From assembly GCA_947589505.1 (NCBI GenBank), contig CANQCF010000001.1:1-64000 (forward strand): a stretch of DNA of 64,000 bases. Reading direction: 5' to 3'. This document shows positions 20,383-28,907 of this stretch, in pieces. How positions within the stretch are numbered: the stretch's first letter is position 1; each line of letters begins with the position of its first letter. A program made the position numbers and the translations under genes. Below the pieces are notes generated by a model. That model was not told where the DNA came from. It was given only the letters and a program-made list of their open reading frames with translations, and ran no database searches. The stretch is from an uncultured Acetatifactor sp. (GTDB lineage: Bacteria > Bacillota > Clostridia > Lachnospirales > Lachnospiraceae).

Positions 20383-21024
20383 ATGAATACTATTATTACG
20401 ATCGGTCGTCAATTTGGCTCCGGAGGTAGAGAGATCGGAGAGAAGGTTGCGGAGTATTTCGGTATCAAGTGCTACGATAAGGAGCTTCTCACAAGAGCGG
20501 CTAAGGAGAGTGGATTCTGCGAGGAGATGATTCAGAATCACGACGAGCGTCCTACGAATTCTTTTTTGTATAACCTGGTGATGGATACCTATTCCTTCGG
20601 CTATAACGCTTCTTCATTCGTGGATATGCCCATCAGCCACAAGATCTTCCTGGCCCAGTTCGATACGATCAAGAAGATCGCGGACGAGGGCGCCTGTGTG
20701 ATCGTGGGCCGCTGTGCGGATTACGCCCTGGAAGATTACAAGAACTGTATCCACCTCTTTATCTATGGAGATGAGAAGACAAAAGTGAAACGCATTATGG
20801 AGAAGTACCAGCTCACCGAAGGCAAGGCCCTGGAAATGATCACCAAAAAGGATAAGCAGCGCCAGAGCTATTACAATTATTATTCCTCGAAAAAATGGGG
20901 CAAGGCGGACAGCTATGACCTCTGCATCAACAGCAGCGTACTCGGCATCGACGGGACCGTAAAGCTTATCGCCCAGTATGTGGAAGACTTTGAAAAAACC
21001 AGTTCAGCCAGCCGCAGCGTTTAG
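20383..21024 (+). CDS. Cytidylate kinase-like family protein
   Basis: MNTIITIGRQFGSGGREIGEKVAEYFG; RBS aaggagg; last residues encoded by repeat copy B. Confidence 0.85.
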   Translation: MNTIITIGRQFGSGGREIGEKVAEYFGIKCYDKELLTRAAKESGFCEEMIQNHDERPTNSFLYNLVMDTYSFGYNASSFVDMPISHKIFLAQFDTIKKIADEGACVIVGRCADYALEDYKNCIHLFIYGDEKTKVKRIMEKYQLTEGKALEMITKKDKQRQSYYNYYSSKKWGKADSYDLCINSSVLGIDGTVKLIAQYVEDFEKTSSASRSV

Positions 21025-21156
21025 GGAAAAATCGTGCTTGCACGAATTTTTCCCTAAAACCGGCGGCTGAGGGAGCGCCATATCATGAGCAAAGGGAGCT
21101 GCGGAGCAGCGAGAAGCGCCGCAGGCGCGGCTTTGCGAATGGCGCGGGCTGAACTG
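21000..21156. repeat. Structured repeat copy B (leading hairpin plus one cloverleaf-like module)
   Basis: CAGTTCAGCC...GGCTGAACTG termini; same order of helices as copy A with compensatory substitutions. Confidence 0.9.
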
Positions 21157-21238
21157 TGCGTGACAGGGGAGTTGGGGGAGAAATCGTGCTTGCACGAATT
21201 TTTCTGATAAATAATCAATTAAATATCATGCCCAGGAC

Positions 21239-21268
21239 TTGACATAAGGAAAGAGATTGTGATATGAT
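21239..21268 (+). promoter_or_regulatory. Putative SigA promoter for rplU operon
   Basis: TTGACA (21239-21244), 18-nt spacer, TATGAT (21263-21268). Confidence 0.6.
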
Positions 21269-21271
21269 AAC

Positions 21272-21353
21272 CAAGTGTGCCGCATAACGAGGCAGAAGTG
21301 CGCGCAAGCGCCGCCATAGTTAGCGAGTTTTTGATGTAAGGAGGTGCCTTATC
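21272..21353 (+). ncRNA. Putative L21 (rplU) 5' leader
   Basis: About 80-nt GC-rich structured leader (gtgtgccgcataacgaggcagaagtgcgcgcaagcgc) directly upstream of rplU; assigned mainly by position and recollection of L21 leader motifs. Confidence 0.5.
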
Positions 21354-21659
21354 ATGTACGCAATCATTGCAACAGGTGGAAAGCAGTACAAGGTTTCTGA
21401 GGGAGACGTGATCAAGATCGAAAAGATCGACGCTGAAGCCGGAAATACTGTTACTTTTGACCAGGTTATCGCTGTGAGTGACGAATCCCTGAAGGTTGGC
21501 GCAGATGTTGCCAACGCCGCAGTTACCGCTACGGTTCTCGAGCAGGGGAGAGGTAAGAAGGTTATCGTGTACAAATACAAGAGAAAGACCGGATACCACA
21601 AGAAGAACGGCCACAGACAGCCCTATACCCAGGTAAAGATCGAGAAGATCAATCTGTAA
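21354..21659 (+). CDS. rplU: 50S ribosomal protein L21
   Basis: [47 protein letters not shown]. Confidence 0.98.
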   Translation: MYAIIATGGKQYKVSEGDVIKIEKIDAEAGNTVTFDQVIAVSDESLKVGADVANAAVTATVLEQGRGKKVIVYKYKRKTGYHKKNGHRQPYTQVKIEKINL

Positions 21660-21660
21660 T

Positions 21661-22005
21661 ATGACTACCATTGTGATCCGCAAAGACAGCTCAGGAGCAT
21701 ATAAGGGTTTTACCTGCATGGGACATGCAGGATATGCCAAAAAGCGACTGACACATCAGGAACCGGACATCCTCTGCGCCGCCATTTCCGCGTGGACGAT
21801 CGGAACGATCAACGCGCTGCAGGAACTGGCAGGGGAAAAGCTTTCCGTACAGGCAGAGGAATCCACCGGATTTCTGAAGTGTGATGTGGAGGGCAGTCTG
21901 CAGGAAAAATCCGTATTTCTATTGGACGCCATGGTGTTTTCCCTGGAAAATATCAGCAGGGAATACGGAGATCAGTATCTACAAGTTAATTTCGAGGAGG
22001 TGTAG
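21661..22005 (+). CDS. prp: Ribosomal-processing cysteine protease Prp
   Basis: GFTCMGHAGYA, DILCAAISAW; lies between rplU and rpmA. Confidence 0.93.
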   Translation: MTTIVIRKDSSGAYKGFTCMGHAGYAKKRLTHQEPDILCAAISAWTIGTINALQELAGEKLSVQAEESTGFLKCDVEGSLQEKSVFLLDAMVFSLENISREYGDQYLQVNFEEV

Positions 22006-22008
22006 ACC

Positions 22009-22293
22009 ATGTTGAATATGAACCTTCAGTTCTTCGCTCATAAAAAAGGTGTGGGCTCTACCAAGAACGGCAGAGATTCCGAATCCAAGAGATTAGGCGC
22101 GAAGAGAGCGGACGGACAGTTTGTGAAGGCCGGAAATATCCTCTACAGACAGCGCGGGACCAAGATCCATCCCGGCGTCAACGTAGGGATCGGCGGAGAC
22201 GATACCTTGTTTGCACTGGTTGACGGGGTTCTCCGTTTTGAAAGAAAGGGCCGTGACAAGAAGCAGGCTTCCGTTTATCCTGTGGAGCAGTAA
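22009..22293 (+). CDS. rpmA: 50S ribosomal protein L27
   Basis: [36 protein letters not shown]. Confidence 0.98.
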   Translation: MLNMNLQFFAHKKGVGSTKNGRDSESKRLGAKRADGQFVKAGNILYRQRGTKIHPGVNVGIGGDDTLFALVDGVLRFERKGRDKKQASVYPVEQ

Positions 22294-22306
22294 ATTGTCT
22301 GTTCAG

Positions 22307-22344
22307 GGGCTTCAAACCGAAAAGTTTGGAGCCCTTTTCTTTTT
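22307..22344 (+). terminator. Rho-independent terminator after rpmA
   Basis: GGGCTTCAAAC/GTTTGGAGCCC followed by TTTTCTTTTT. Confidence 0.85.
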
Positions 22345-22368
22345 GAGAACGGAAAGCGAGGAAAATCC

Positions 22369-23661
22369 ATGTTTGTAGACAGGGCAAGGATCTTTGTCAG
22401 CAGCGGCAAGGGCGGCGACGGGCACGTCTCTTTCCGACGGGAAAAATTTGTGCCGGCCGGAGGACCGGACGGCGGTGACGGCGGCCGGGGCGGCGATGTA
22501 ATCTTCCAGGTGGACGAGGGCTTAAACACACTTGTGGATTTCAAACATGTTCGGAAGTATAAGGCACAGGACGGGCAGAATGGCGAGAAGCGGAACTGCC
22601 GCGGCAAAGACGGCGAAGATATCGTCATAAAAGTCCCGGAGGGAACCATCATCAAAGAGGCGGGGAGCGGCAAGGTCATCGTTGATATGTCCGGCGACAA
22701 TAAAAGGGTAGTCCTTTTAAAAGGCGGCAGAGGCGGCAACGGCAACCAGCATTACGCCACCCCCACCATGCAGGCGCCGAAATACGCCCAGCCCGGGCAG
22801 CCTGCCCAGGAGCTGGAGCTGTTTCTGGAGCTGAAGATGATCGCAGATGTAGGTCTGGTGGGTTTTCCCAATGTCGGAAAATCCACCCTGTTGTCCAGAG
22901 TGACCAATGCGCGGCCTAAGATCGCGAATTATCATTTTACGACCCTGAATCCTAACCTGGGAGTAGTGAATCTGGAGGGAACCGGGGGATTTGTGATCGC
23001 GGACATCCCCGGCCTCATCGAAGGAGCTTCGGAGGGCGTCGGACTGGGCCATGAATTTCTGCGCCACATAGAGAGGACAAAAGTGATCATCCATGTGGTG
23101 GATGCCGCGGGAACGGAGGGGAGAGATCCCATTCAGGATATCGAAGCGATCAATAAGGAACTGGAAGCCTACAATCCGCAGATCGCGGCAAGGCCCCAGG
23201 TGATCGCGGCAAATAAGATGGACGCTCTTTCTCCGGAGGCTCAAAAAGAAGTGCTTTCAGTCCTTCAGAAAGAGTTTGAGCCCAAGGGAATGAAAGTGTA
23301 TCCGATCTCCGCGGTCAGCGGACAGGGCCTGAAAGAACTGCTCTACGACGTGTACCGGATGCTTCAGGACATCGGAGAAAAAACCATGGTATTTGAGCAG
23401 GAGTATTTCCCTGAAAAGATGCTCAAGCTGGAAAATGAGCCCTTTACCGTGGCTTATGATGCGGATGAGGCGGAGTACGTGGTGGAAGGTCCCAGAATTG
23501 AGAAAATGCTTGGGTATACGAACCTGGACAGCGAGAAGGGTTTCACATTTTTCCAGAATTTCCTGAAAGAAAACGGTATCCTGGAGGAACTGGAAAAACT
23601 GGGGATCAAGGACGGGGATACAGTCCGGCTGTATGGACATTCCTTTGAGTATTATAAATAA
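22369..23661 (+). CDS. obgE: GTPase Obg
   Basis: Glycine-rich Obg fold, GFPNVGKSTLLSRVTNARPKIANYHFTTLNPNLGVV, C-terminal OCT domain. Confidence 0.97.
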   Translation: MFVDRARIFVSSGKGGDGHVSFRREKFVPAGGPDGGDGGRGGDVIFQVDEGLNTLVDFKHVRKYKAQDGQNGEKRNCRGKDGEDIVIKVPEGTIIKEAGSGKVIVDMSGDNKRVVLLKGGRGGNGNQHYATPTMQAPKYAQPGQPAQELELFLELKMIADVGLVGFPNVGKSTLLSRVTNARPKIANYHFTTLNPNLGVVNLEGTGGFVIADIPGLIEGASEGVGLGHEFLRHIERTKVIIHVVDAAGTEGRDPIQDIEAINKELEAYNPQIAARPQVIAANKMDALSPEAQKEVLSVLQKEFEPKGMKVYPISAVSGQGLKELLYDVYRMLQDIGEKTMVFEQEYFPEKMLKLENEPFTVAYDADEAEYVVEGPRIEKMLGYTNLDSEKGFTFFQNFLKENGILEELEKLGIKDGDTVRLYGHSFEYYK

Positions 23662-23686
23662 TGGCAAAGCGAAAGGAAATTATAAA

Positions 23687-23983
23687 ATGGCTATGACAAG
23701 CAAACAAAGAGCCTATTTAAAAAGCCTTGCGAGCAACCTCTCCCCCATCTTTCAGGTGGGGAAGGCCAGCCTGACCCCTGAGATCACAGAGGCAATACAG
23801 GAGGCTTTTAACAACAACGAACTGATTAAGATAGCGGTCCTGAAAAACTGCGCCGATGATCCACGGGAGATCGCGGAGATGATAGGAGAGAGGACCCATT
23901 CCCAGGTGGTTCAGGTGATCGGAAAAAGATTCGTGCTCTACAAGCCCTTTAAGGAGAATCCAAAGATTCTGCTCCCGAAGTGA
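23687..23983 (+). CDS. yhbY: YhbY family RNA-binding protein
   Basis: MTSKQRAYLKSLASNLSPIFQVGKASLTPE; KNCADDPREIAEMI. Confidence 0.93.
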   Translation: MAMTSKQRAYLKSLASNLSPIFQVGKASLTPEITEAIQEAFNNNELIKIAVLKNCADDPREIAEMIGERTHSQVVQVIGKRFVLYKPFKENPKILLPK

Positions 23984-24188
23984 GAACACGCGTATATTCT
24001 TCTTTTTTTGTACAAAGGCCGCTGCGGGGCGCTTGAAAAAGCCTTGCGGAGCGTTTCAGGTCCAGCCACAGATAGGAAGTCCGAAAAGCATGGAGTTTGA
24101 TTAAAGGCTTGAAATCTGAAGGGCCTGACTCTGAAGAATGAGGCAATGAATTTGTGTCGGCGCGCGGCGAAAGGAATGGAATGAAAAA

Positions 24189-24761
24189 ATGATCAAGAAA
24201 CTGACAAAGGCCATGGAAAAATGTCAGGATCCTAAGAGATTTCAGCATACCCTGGGAGTAGAGTTTACCTCCGCGGCCCTGGCTATGAAATATGACGTGC
24301 CTGTGAAAACCGCTCAGATCGCTGGGCTCCTGCACGACTGCGCTAAGTGCCTGCCTCCGGAAAAAACGCTTTCCCTCTGTGAAAAAAATCACATTCCGGT
24401 CACGGATGTGGAACGACGCAATCCCTTCCTGCTGCACGGAAGGGTCGGCAGCTTTCTCGCCAAAACGGAATACCAGGTGGAGGATCCGGACATCCTGAAT
24501 GCAATCTCTTATCACACCACTGGCAGACCAGGTATGAGTACACTGGAAAAAATTGTCTTCATTGCGGATTACATTGAACCTAGCAGAAAACAGGAGAAGA
24601 TAGAAAATCTTCCGGAAGTGCGAAAGCTGGCCTTTGAGGATCTGGACAAGACTCTTTTAAAGATCCTGTCCGATACGCTACAGTATCTTCAGGAACGCGG
24701 CGGGGAGATCGATCCCATGACAAAGAAAACTTATGAGTATTATGTGAAGGAGGTCAGATAA
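24189..24761 (+). CDS. yqeK: HD-domain hydrolase YqeK
   Basis: FQHTLGVEFTSAALAMKY, GLLHDCAKCLP, HGRVGSFLAK, YHTTGRPGMSTLEKIVFIADYIEP. Confidence 0.93.
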   Translation: MIKKLTKAMEKCQDPKRFQHTLGVEFTSAALAMKYDVPVKTAQIAGLLHDCAKCLPPEKTLSLCEKNHIPVTDVERRNPFLLHGRVGSFLAKTEYQVEDPDILNAISYHTTGRPGMSTLEKIVFIADYIEPSRKQEKIENLPEVRKLAFEDLDKTLLKILSDTLQYLQERGGEIDPMTKKTYEYYVKEVR

Positions 24762-25117
24762 TGGATCAAAATTCCAGAAATATGGCAAAAATCGCGATTG
24801 GGGCCCTGGAAGATAAGAAGGGCGAGGATATCCGCGTGATCGATATCAGTGAGGTAAGCGTGATTGCGGATTATTTTATCATAGCAGGAGGGGATAATCC
24901 CAGCCAGATCCAAGCAATGTGTGACAATGTGGAGGAAGTCCTTGGAAAAGCAGGATATTCCTGCAGGCAGGTGGAGGGTTACAACACTGCCAACTGGGTT
25001 CTGATGGATTTTGGAGATGTGATTGTCCACATCTTTGACAGGGAAAACCGTCTTTTGTTTGATCTGGAGAGGATCTGGAGGGACGGGAAACTGGTTCCCA
25101 CGGAGGAATTCCGGTGA
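24761..25117 (+). CDS. rsfS: Ribosome silencing factor RsfS
   Basis: DKKGEDIRVIDISEVSVIADYFIIAGG, NWVLMDFGDVIVHIFDRENRLLFDLERIW. Confidence 0.95.
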   Translation: MDQNSRNMAKIAIGALEDKKGEDIRVIDISEVSVIADYFIIAGGDNPSQIQAMCDNVEEVLGKAGYSCRQVEGYNTANWVLMDFGDVIVHIFDRENRLLFDLERIWRDGKLVPTEEFR

Positions 25118-25137
25118 CACATGGTTCCGGCAAAAAA

Positions 25138-25178
25138 CAGGGAGTATAGGGATCTGTTCCCCATACTCCCTGCCTTTT
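25138..25178 (+). terminator. Rho-independent terminator after rsfS
   Basis: CAGGGAGTAT ... ATACTCCCTG then CCTTTTT. Confidence 0.85.
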
Positions 25179-25212
25179 TAATTTGCTGCCATACAAAGCC
25201 CTACGTTGCCGG

Positions 25213-25422
25213 TCATTCGCCGTCTCTGGAGAGGCGCATATAAAAGCTGAGAAGATAAACTCCACACAGCCCTACGACGATATATACTATGCGGGAAAGC
25301 CAGGACATATCACCGAATATAAATGCTACCAGATCAAAACGGAAAACACCAATAAGGGCCCAGTTGAGCGCACCTACGATGGCAATGGTAAGTGCTGTTG
25401 CATCCAATACCTTATTTCCCAT
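25213..25422 (-). CDS. DUF378-like small membrane protein
   Basis: LDATALTIAIVGALNWALIGVFRFDLVAFIFG. Confidence 0.85.
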   Translation of the reverse strand: MGNKVLDATALTIAIVGALNWALIGVFRFDLVAFIFGDMSWLSRIVYIVVGLCGVYLLSFYMRLSRDGE

Positions 25423-25587
25423 ATCTTCCTCGTTTCCGCGCCTTTAAAACAGCGCTAATTTGATAGTAACAAAGCAGGCGTGCTTTGCTTGGCACTATCA
25501 GTATAACCGCGGGACAGGAAAATATGCAAAATTCTAAATTTCCTGATTTTTCTATTTATGTCTTATTATCGTTTCCGAGACACGTTT

Positions 25588-26205
25588 TTAACGATAGAAG
25601 CGGAACACACCGAACACCTTGCCCATGATCTTACAGTCGTCCACAATGATGGGATCCATAGTATCATTTTCCGGCTGAAGGCGCACATGTCCTTTTTCTT
25701 TATAAAAAGTTTTCACTGTAGCAGAATCATCGATCAATGCGACAACGATCTCTCCGTTATGTGCGGAATCACAGCAGTTTACCAGAAGCCTGTCGCCGTC
25801 AAATATCCCGGCGTTGATCATGGAATCGCCGCGCACGTTCAGAATAAAGGATTCGCCTCTGGGCACGTGATCCGCAGGAACGGGAAAGTATTCCTGGATA
25901 TTTTCCTCGGCAAGGATGGGCTGACCTGCGGCAACATTTCCCACAACAGGGAGACTCACCATTTCTGTCCTAACCATCTGAAAACTGTCGTCACAGATTT
26001 CAATTGCCCGGGGTTTCGTGGGATCACGCCGGATATAGCCGTTCTTTTCCAGTGTTTCCAGGTGAGAGTGAACGGAGGAAGTGGATTTTAAATTGACTGT
26101 CTCGCAGATCTCCCGGACTGTGGGCGGGTATCCCTTCTTTAAAATTTCATCTTTAATATAATTCAGAATTTCCTGCTGTTTCGCTGAGATCTTTCCGTAT
26201 CCCAT
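25588..26205 (-). CDS. lexA: LexA repressor
   Basis: [76 protein letters not shown] cleavage region. Confidence 0.97.
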   Translation of the reverse strand: MGYGKISAKQQEILNYIKDEILKKGYPPTVREICETVNLKSTSSVHSHLETLEKNGYIRRDPTKPRAIEICDDSFQMVRTEMVSLPVVGNVAAGQPILAEENIQEYFPVPADHVPRGESFILNVRGDSMINAGIFDGDRLLVNCCDSAHNGEIVVALIDDSATVKTFYKEKGHVRLQPENDTMDPIIVDDCKIMGKVFGVFRFYR

Positions 26206-26385
26206 GATAACCCTCCTCCATTTTTTTAGATACCTGAAATCACAAATTATTTCTAAAACTATTTTTGTTCAGCTCCATACCCTTCTCAGGAACTTGTATC
26301 TTTATATTTAAGATTATGAAATTAGTATAACACATCAAATAAAAAAAAGCAAACATATATTCCAAAAATATGTTCGATTTTTTGC

Positions 26386-26414
26386 TTGACAAAAGAATGT
26401 ATGTTCGATATAAT
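26386..26414 (+). promoter_or_regulatory. SigA promoter with embedded LexA box
   Basis: TTGACA (26386-26391), 17-nt spacer, TATAAT (26409-26414); GAATGTATGTTC at 26395-26406 in the spacer. Confidence 0.85.
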
Positions 26415-26424
26415 CAAGATACAA

Positions 26425-26450
26425 GAACAAACGTTCACGAACAAATTTTC
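26425..26450 (+). promoter_or_regulatory. Two further LexA (SOS) boxes
   Basis: GAAC-AAAC-GTTC at 26425-26436 and GAAC-AAAT-TTTC at 26439-26450. Confidence 0.85.
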
Positions 26451-26499
26451 GAAAGTGTATAATTTAAATGTTCCTTATTTTTTTAGGAGGCAGAAGAAG

Positions 26500-26937
26500 A
26501 TGAGATACAGTGACAGGAAAAACAATACATACAATTCAAAATTCTTTTATAAGGCTTTGGATGTAAGAAAATTCCATGTACCGTCAGGGAGCATCACCAA
26601 AAAAGGCAATCAAAGCAGGAGAGGAGTATGCAGGAGTAAGGTTCTGGGGCTTATGACCCTCTGTTTCCTGGCGGTGTGTTTTTTGACTGTCGGTGTTCTG
26701 CACAGCAGTGCGGATTCGGAGAAAGAACATAAATTTAAGTACTATACCAGCGTGGTGATTGAGGAGGGTGATACTCTCTGGAGCATTGCGGATCAGTATA
26801 TGGACAGAGAAATCCAGGGCAAGGCCGCCTATATCGATGAGGTAAAGAGCATTAACCACATTCGTGACGGAAACCGCATCATAGCAGGGCAGATGTTGAT
26901 CGTACCCTATTACTCCACAGAGTATATTGCAGATTAA
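26500..26937 (+). CDS. LysM-domain protein, YneA-like SOS cell-division inhibitor candidate
   Basis: TM segment then VVIEEGDTLWSIADQYMD...IIAGQMLIVPYY; divergent from lexA under LexA boxes. Confidence 0.75.
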   Translation: MRYSDRKNNTYNSKFFYKALDVRKFHVPSGSITKKGNQSRRGVCRSKVLGLMTLCFLAVCFLTVGVLHSSADSEKEHKFKYYTSVVIEEGDTLWSIADQYMDREIQGKAAYIDEVKSINHIRDGNRIIAGQMLIVPYYSTEYIAD

Positions 26938-27000
26938 ACCTATTGTGATGTGTGATTTTAATCTCACAATTCTTACCGAGAGAGATTAACTTTCAGGACA

Positions 27001-28155
27001 TTAACTTTCACTCCCTGGCTTGAAAACATCATCAGCTTTTGGGGAAACGCCGTCGGATTTTTTTGACCCCCGTGTGTTTTTTCGGGACGGCTCACGGAGC
27101 TGAACCGCGTTTGCAGCTCTGCGACGCCTTTCATCCTCCTGCGCGGCATAATGCTTTCTGGTGGTGTTGACATCCTTGTGACCCAGTACATCCGCCACGA
27201 GATAGATATCTCCCGTCTCCCTGTAGAGGGAAGTTCCGTAGGTGCTCCGCAGCTTGTGAGGCGTTATCTTTTTCAGTGTAGTGACCCTTGAAGCATATTT
27301 TTTTACCAGATTTTCCACCGAGCGGACGGAGATCCTTTTATTCTGAAGGGAGAGGAAGAGAGCGTTTTCGTGGCCGGACTCCGGGATGATATGATGGCGC
27401 TCTTCCAGATAATCCAACAGCGCTTCCTCCACCTCGTTTCCAAAGTAGACCACGGCCTCATAGCCACCTTTTCTCCGGATCTTTATCCCGCCCTCGTCAA
27501 AGTTTACGTCATTCAGATCCAGTCCAACACATTCTGAGACACGTATTCCGGTGCCCAGCAGAAGCGTGAGAAGCGCAACGTCGCGGACTTTTGTCTTTTT
27601 ATGAAATTCCAGTTCTTTTTTGGTGAGATTTGCTCCGGATTCCACCTGATCCAAAAGAATAGCGACTTCATTGGGTTCCAGCCGTATAATCTCCTTTTCG
27701 TGTTTCTTGGGCATGGGAACCAGGGAAGCCGGATTGGTCTCTATCATTTCGGACTGATAATAGTAATTGTAAAAACTGCGCAAGGAGGCAAGTTTCCGGG
27801 TTTTTCCCCGCTCATCATTGCTGATATCTTTTCCGTCCTTTGAGTACAGAGTGATATATTCCAGGTACTCCTCGATATCGGTCCGCTTGATCTGATCCAG
27901 GAGGGTTATGGGATAGTCCCGGATATCCATTTTGGCACATTCCGGATTCACATCATGAAGATACTCAAAAAAAAGCCTGAGATCATATGCATAGGCAAGT
28001 CTTGTGCGGGCGGAAGTGTATTCCTCGATCCCGCGGAAAAACGTTTTGCAAAAGGGCGGAAGTGTCTCTAAGACTGCCCTCATCTTCAGAATATTCTGTC
28101 GGATCTGTTCGTCATGGTAATTATTGCTTTTTATAACTGCCAAAGTTATCGACAC
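27001..28155 (-). CDS. Tyrosine recombinase / integrase (XerC/D-like)
   Basis: LLLGTGIRVSECVGLDLNDV, HKLRSTYGTSLYRETGDIYLVADVLGHKDVNTTRKHYA. Confidence 0.9.
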   Translation of the reverse strand: MSITLAVIKSNNYHDEQIRQNILKMRAVLETLPPFCKTFFRGIEEYTSARTRLAYAYDLRLFFEYLHDVNPECAKMDIRDYPITLLDQIKRTDIEEYLEYITLYSKDGKDISNDERGKTRKLASLRSFYNYYYQSEMIETNPASLVPMPKKHEKEIIRLEPNEVAILLDQVESGANLTKKELEFHKKTKVRDVALLTLLLGTGIRVSECVGLDLNDVNFDEGGIKIRRKGGYEAVVYFGNEVEEALLDYLEERHHIIPESGHENALFLSLQNKRISVRSVENLVKKYASRVTTLKKITPHKLRSTYGTSLYRETGDIYLVADVLGHKDVNTTRKHYAAQEDERRRRAANAVQLREPSRKNTRGSKKSDGVSPKADDVFKPGSES

Positions 28156-28883
28156 CCCTTTCGATTCTGTTCAGACCATCCCGCGAGATTGCCCGACTGG
28201 ATTGCCGAGAACATACGGTCTTTTACCCCGGGACTGTCCCTGTTGATTTTTTTCAGAAGTTCCTTAACATATTCTCTTTTTGTAAATCCGTCGGCCGGGC
28301 AGGGGCTTTTTACTACGGGAACATCATACTTATGGACAAATCCGATGACGTCCGCTTCGTGCATATACAGGAGTGGACGTATCACAGTAAGGCCCGTCTT
28401 ATCAAGATATGTGACCGGAGCAAATGTGTGAAAACGTCCCTCATAGATCAAAGACATCATCATAGTTTCCACAACGTCGTCACGGTGATGTGCGTAGGCC
28501 ACCTTATTACACCCGAGTTCCTTTACGGCGTCGTTCAAGGCCCCCTTCCTCATTTTAGCACAGAGAGAGCAGGGGTTGCTTTCCCGGCGTTCCTCAAAGA
28601 TGATCTGTGCGATCTCGGTTTTGACGATATGGTATTCCACCTGCAGCTGCCTGCAGAATTCCTCGATTTTCTCAAGGTTCAGATTTGAAAATCCCAGGTC
28701 AACGGTGACAGCGAGGATTTCAAATTTCTGGGGATAAAATCGCTTCAGGTTATTCAAAGCGTACAGAAGAGTGAGACTGTCCTTGCCTCCGGAAATTCCC
28801 ACGGCAATCCGGTCCCCATCTTCAATCATCTGATAGTCGTCCACCGCTCTGCGGACATAACTCAATACCTGTTGTAATTTCAT
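28146..28883 (-). CDS. TtcA-like tRNA 2-thiocytidine biosynthesis protein
   Basis: VGISGGKDSLTLLYAL PP-loop, CSLCAKMRKGALNDAVKELGCNKVAYAHHRDDVVETMMMSL. Confidence 0.92.
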   Translation of the reverse strand: MKLQQVLSYVRRAVDDYQMIEDGDRIAVGISGGKDSLTLLYALNNLKRFYPQKFEILAVTVDLGFSNLNLEKIEEFCRQLQVEYHIVKTEIAQIIFEERRESNPCSLCAKMRKGALNDAVKELGCNKVAYAHHRDDVVETMMMSLIYEGRFHTFAPVTYLDKTGLTVIRPLLYMHEADVIGFVHKYDVPVVKSPCPADGFTKREYVKELLKKINRDSPGVKDRMFSAIQSGNLAGWSEQNRKGCR

Positions 28884-28907
28884 TTGACTTGAAATTCTTC
28901 TCCTTGT

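Noticed and set aside
27001-28155. Integrase of a prophage or ICE
   Set aside because: No phage/conjugation genes, no tRNA target, no direct-repeat att sites seen nearby.
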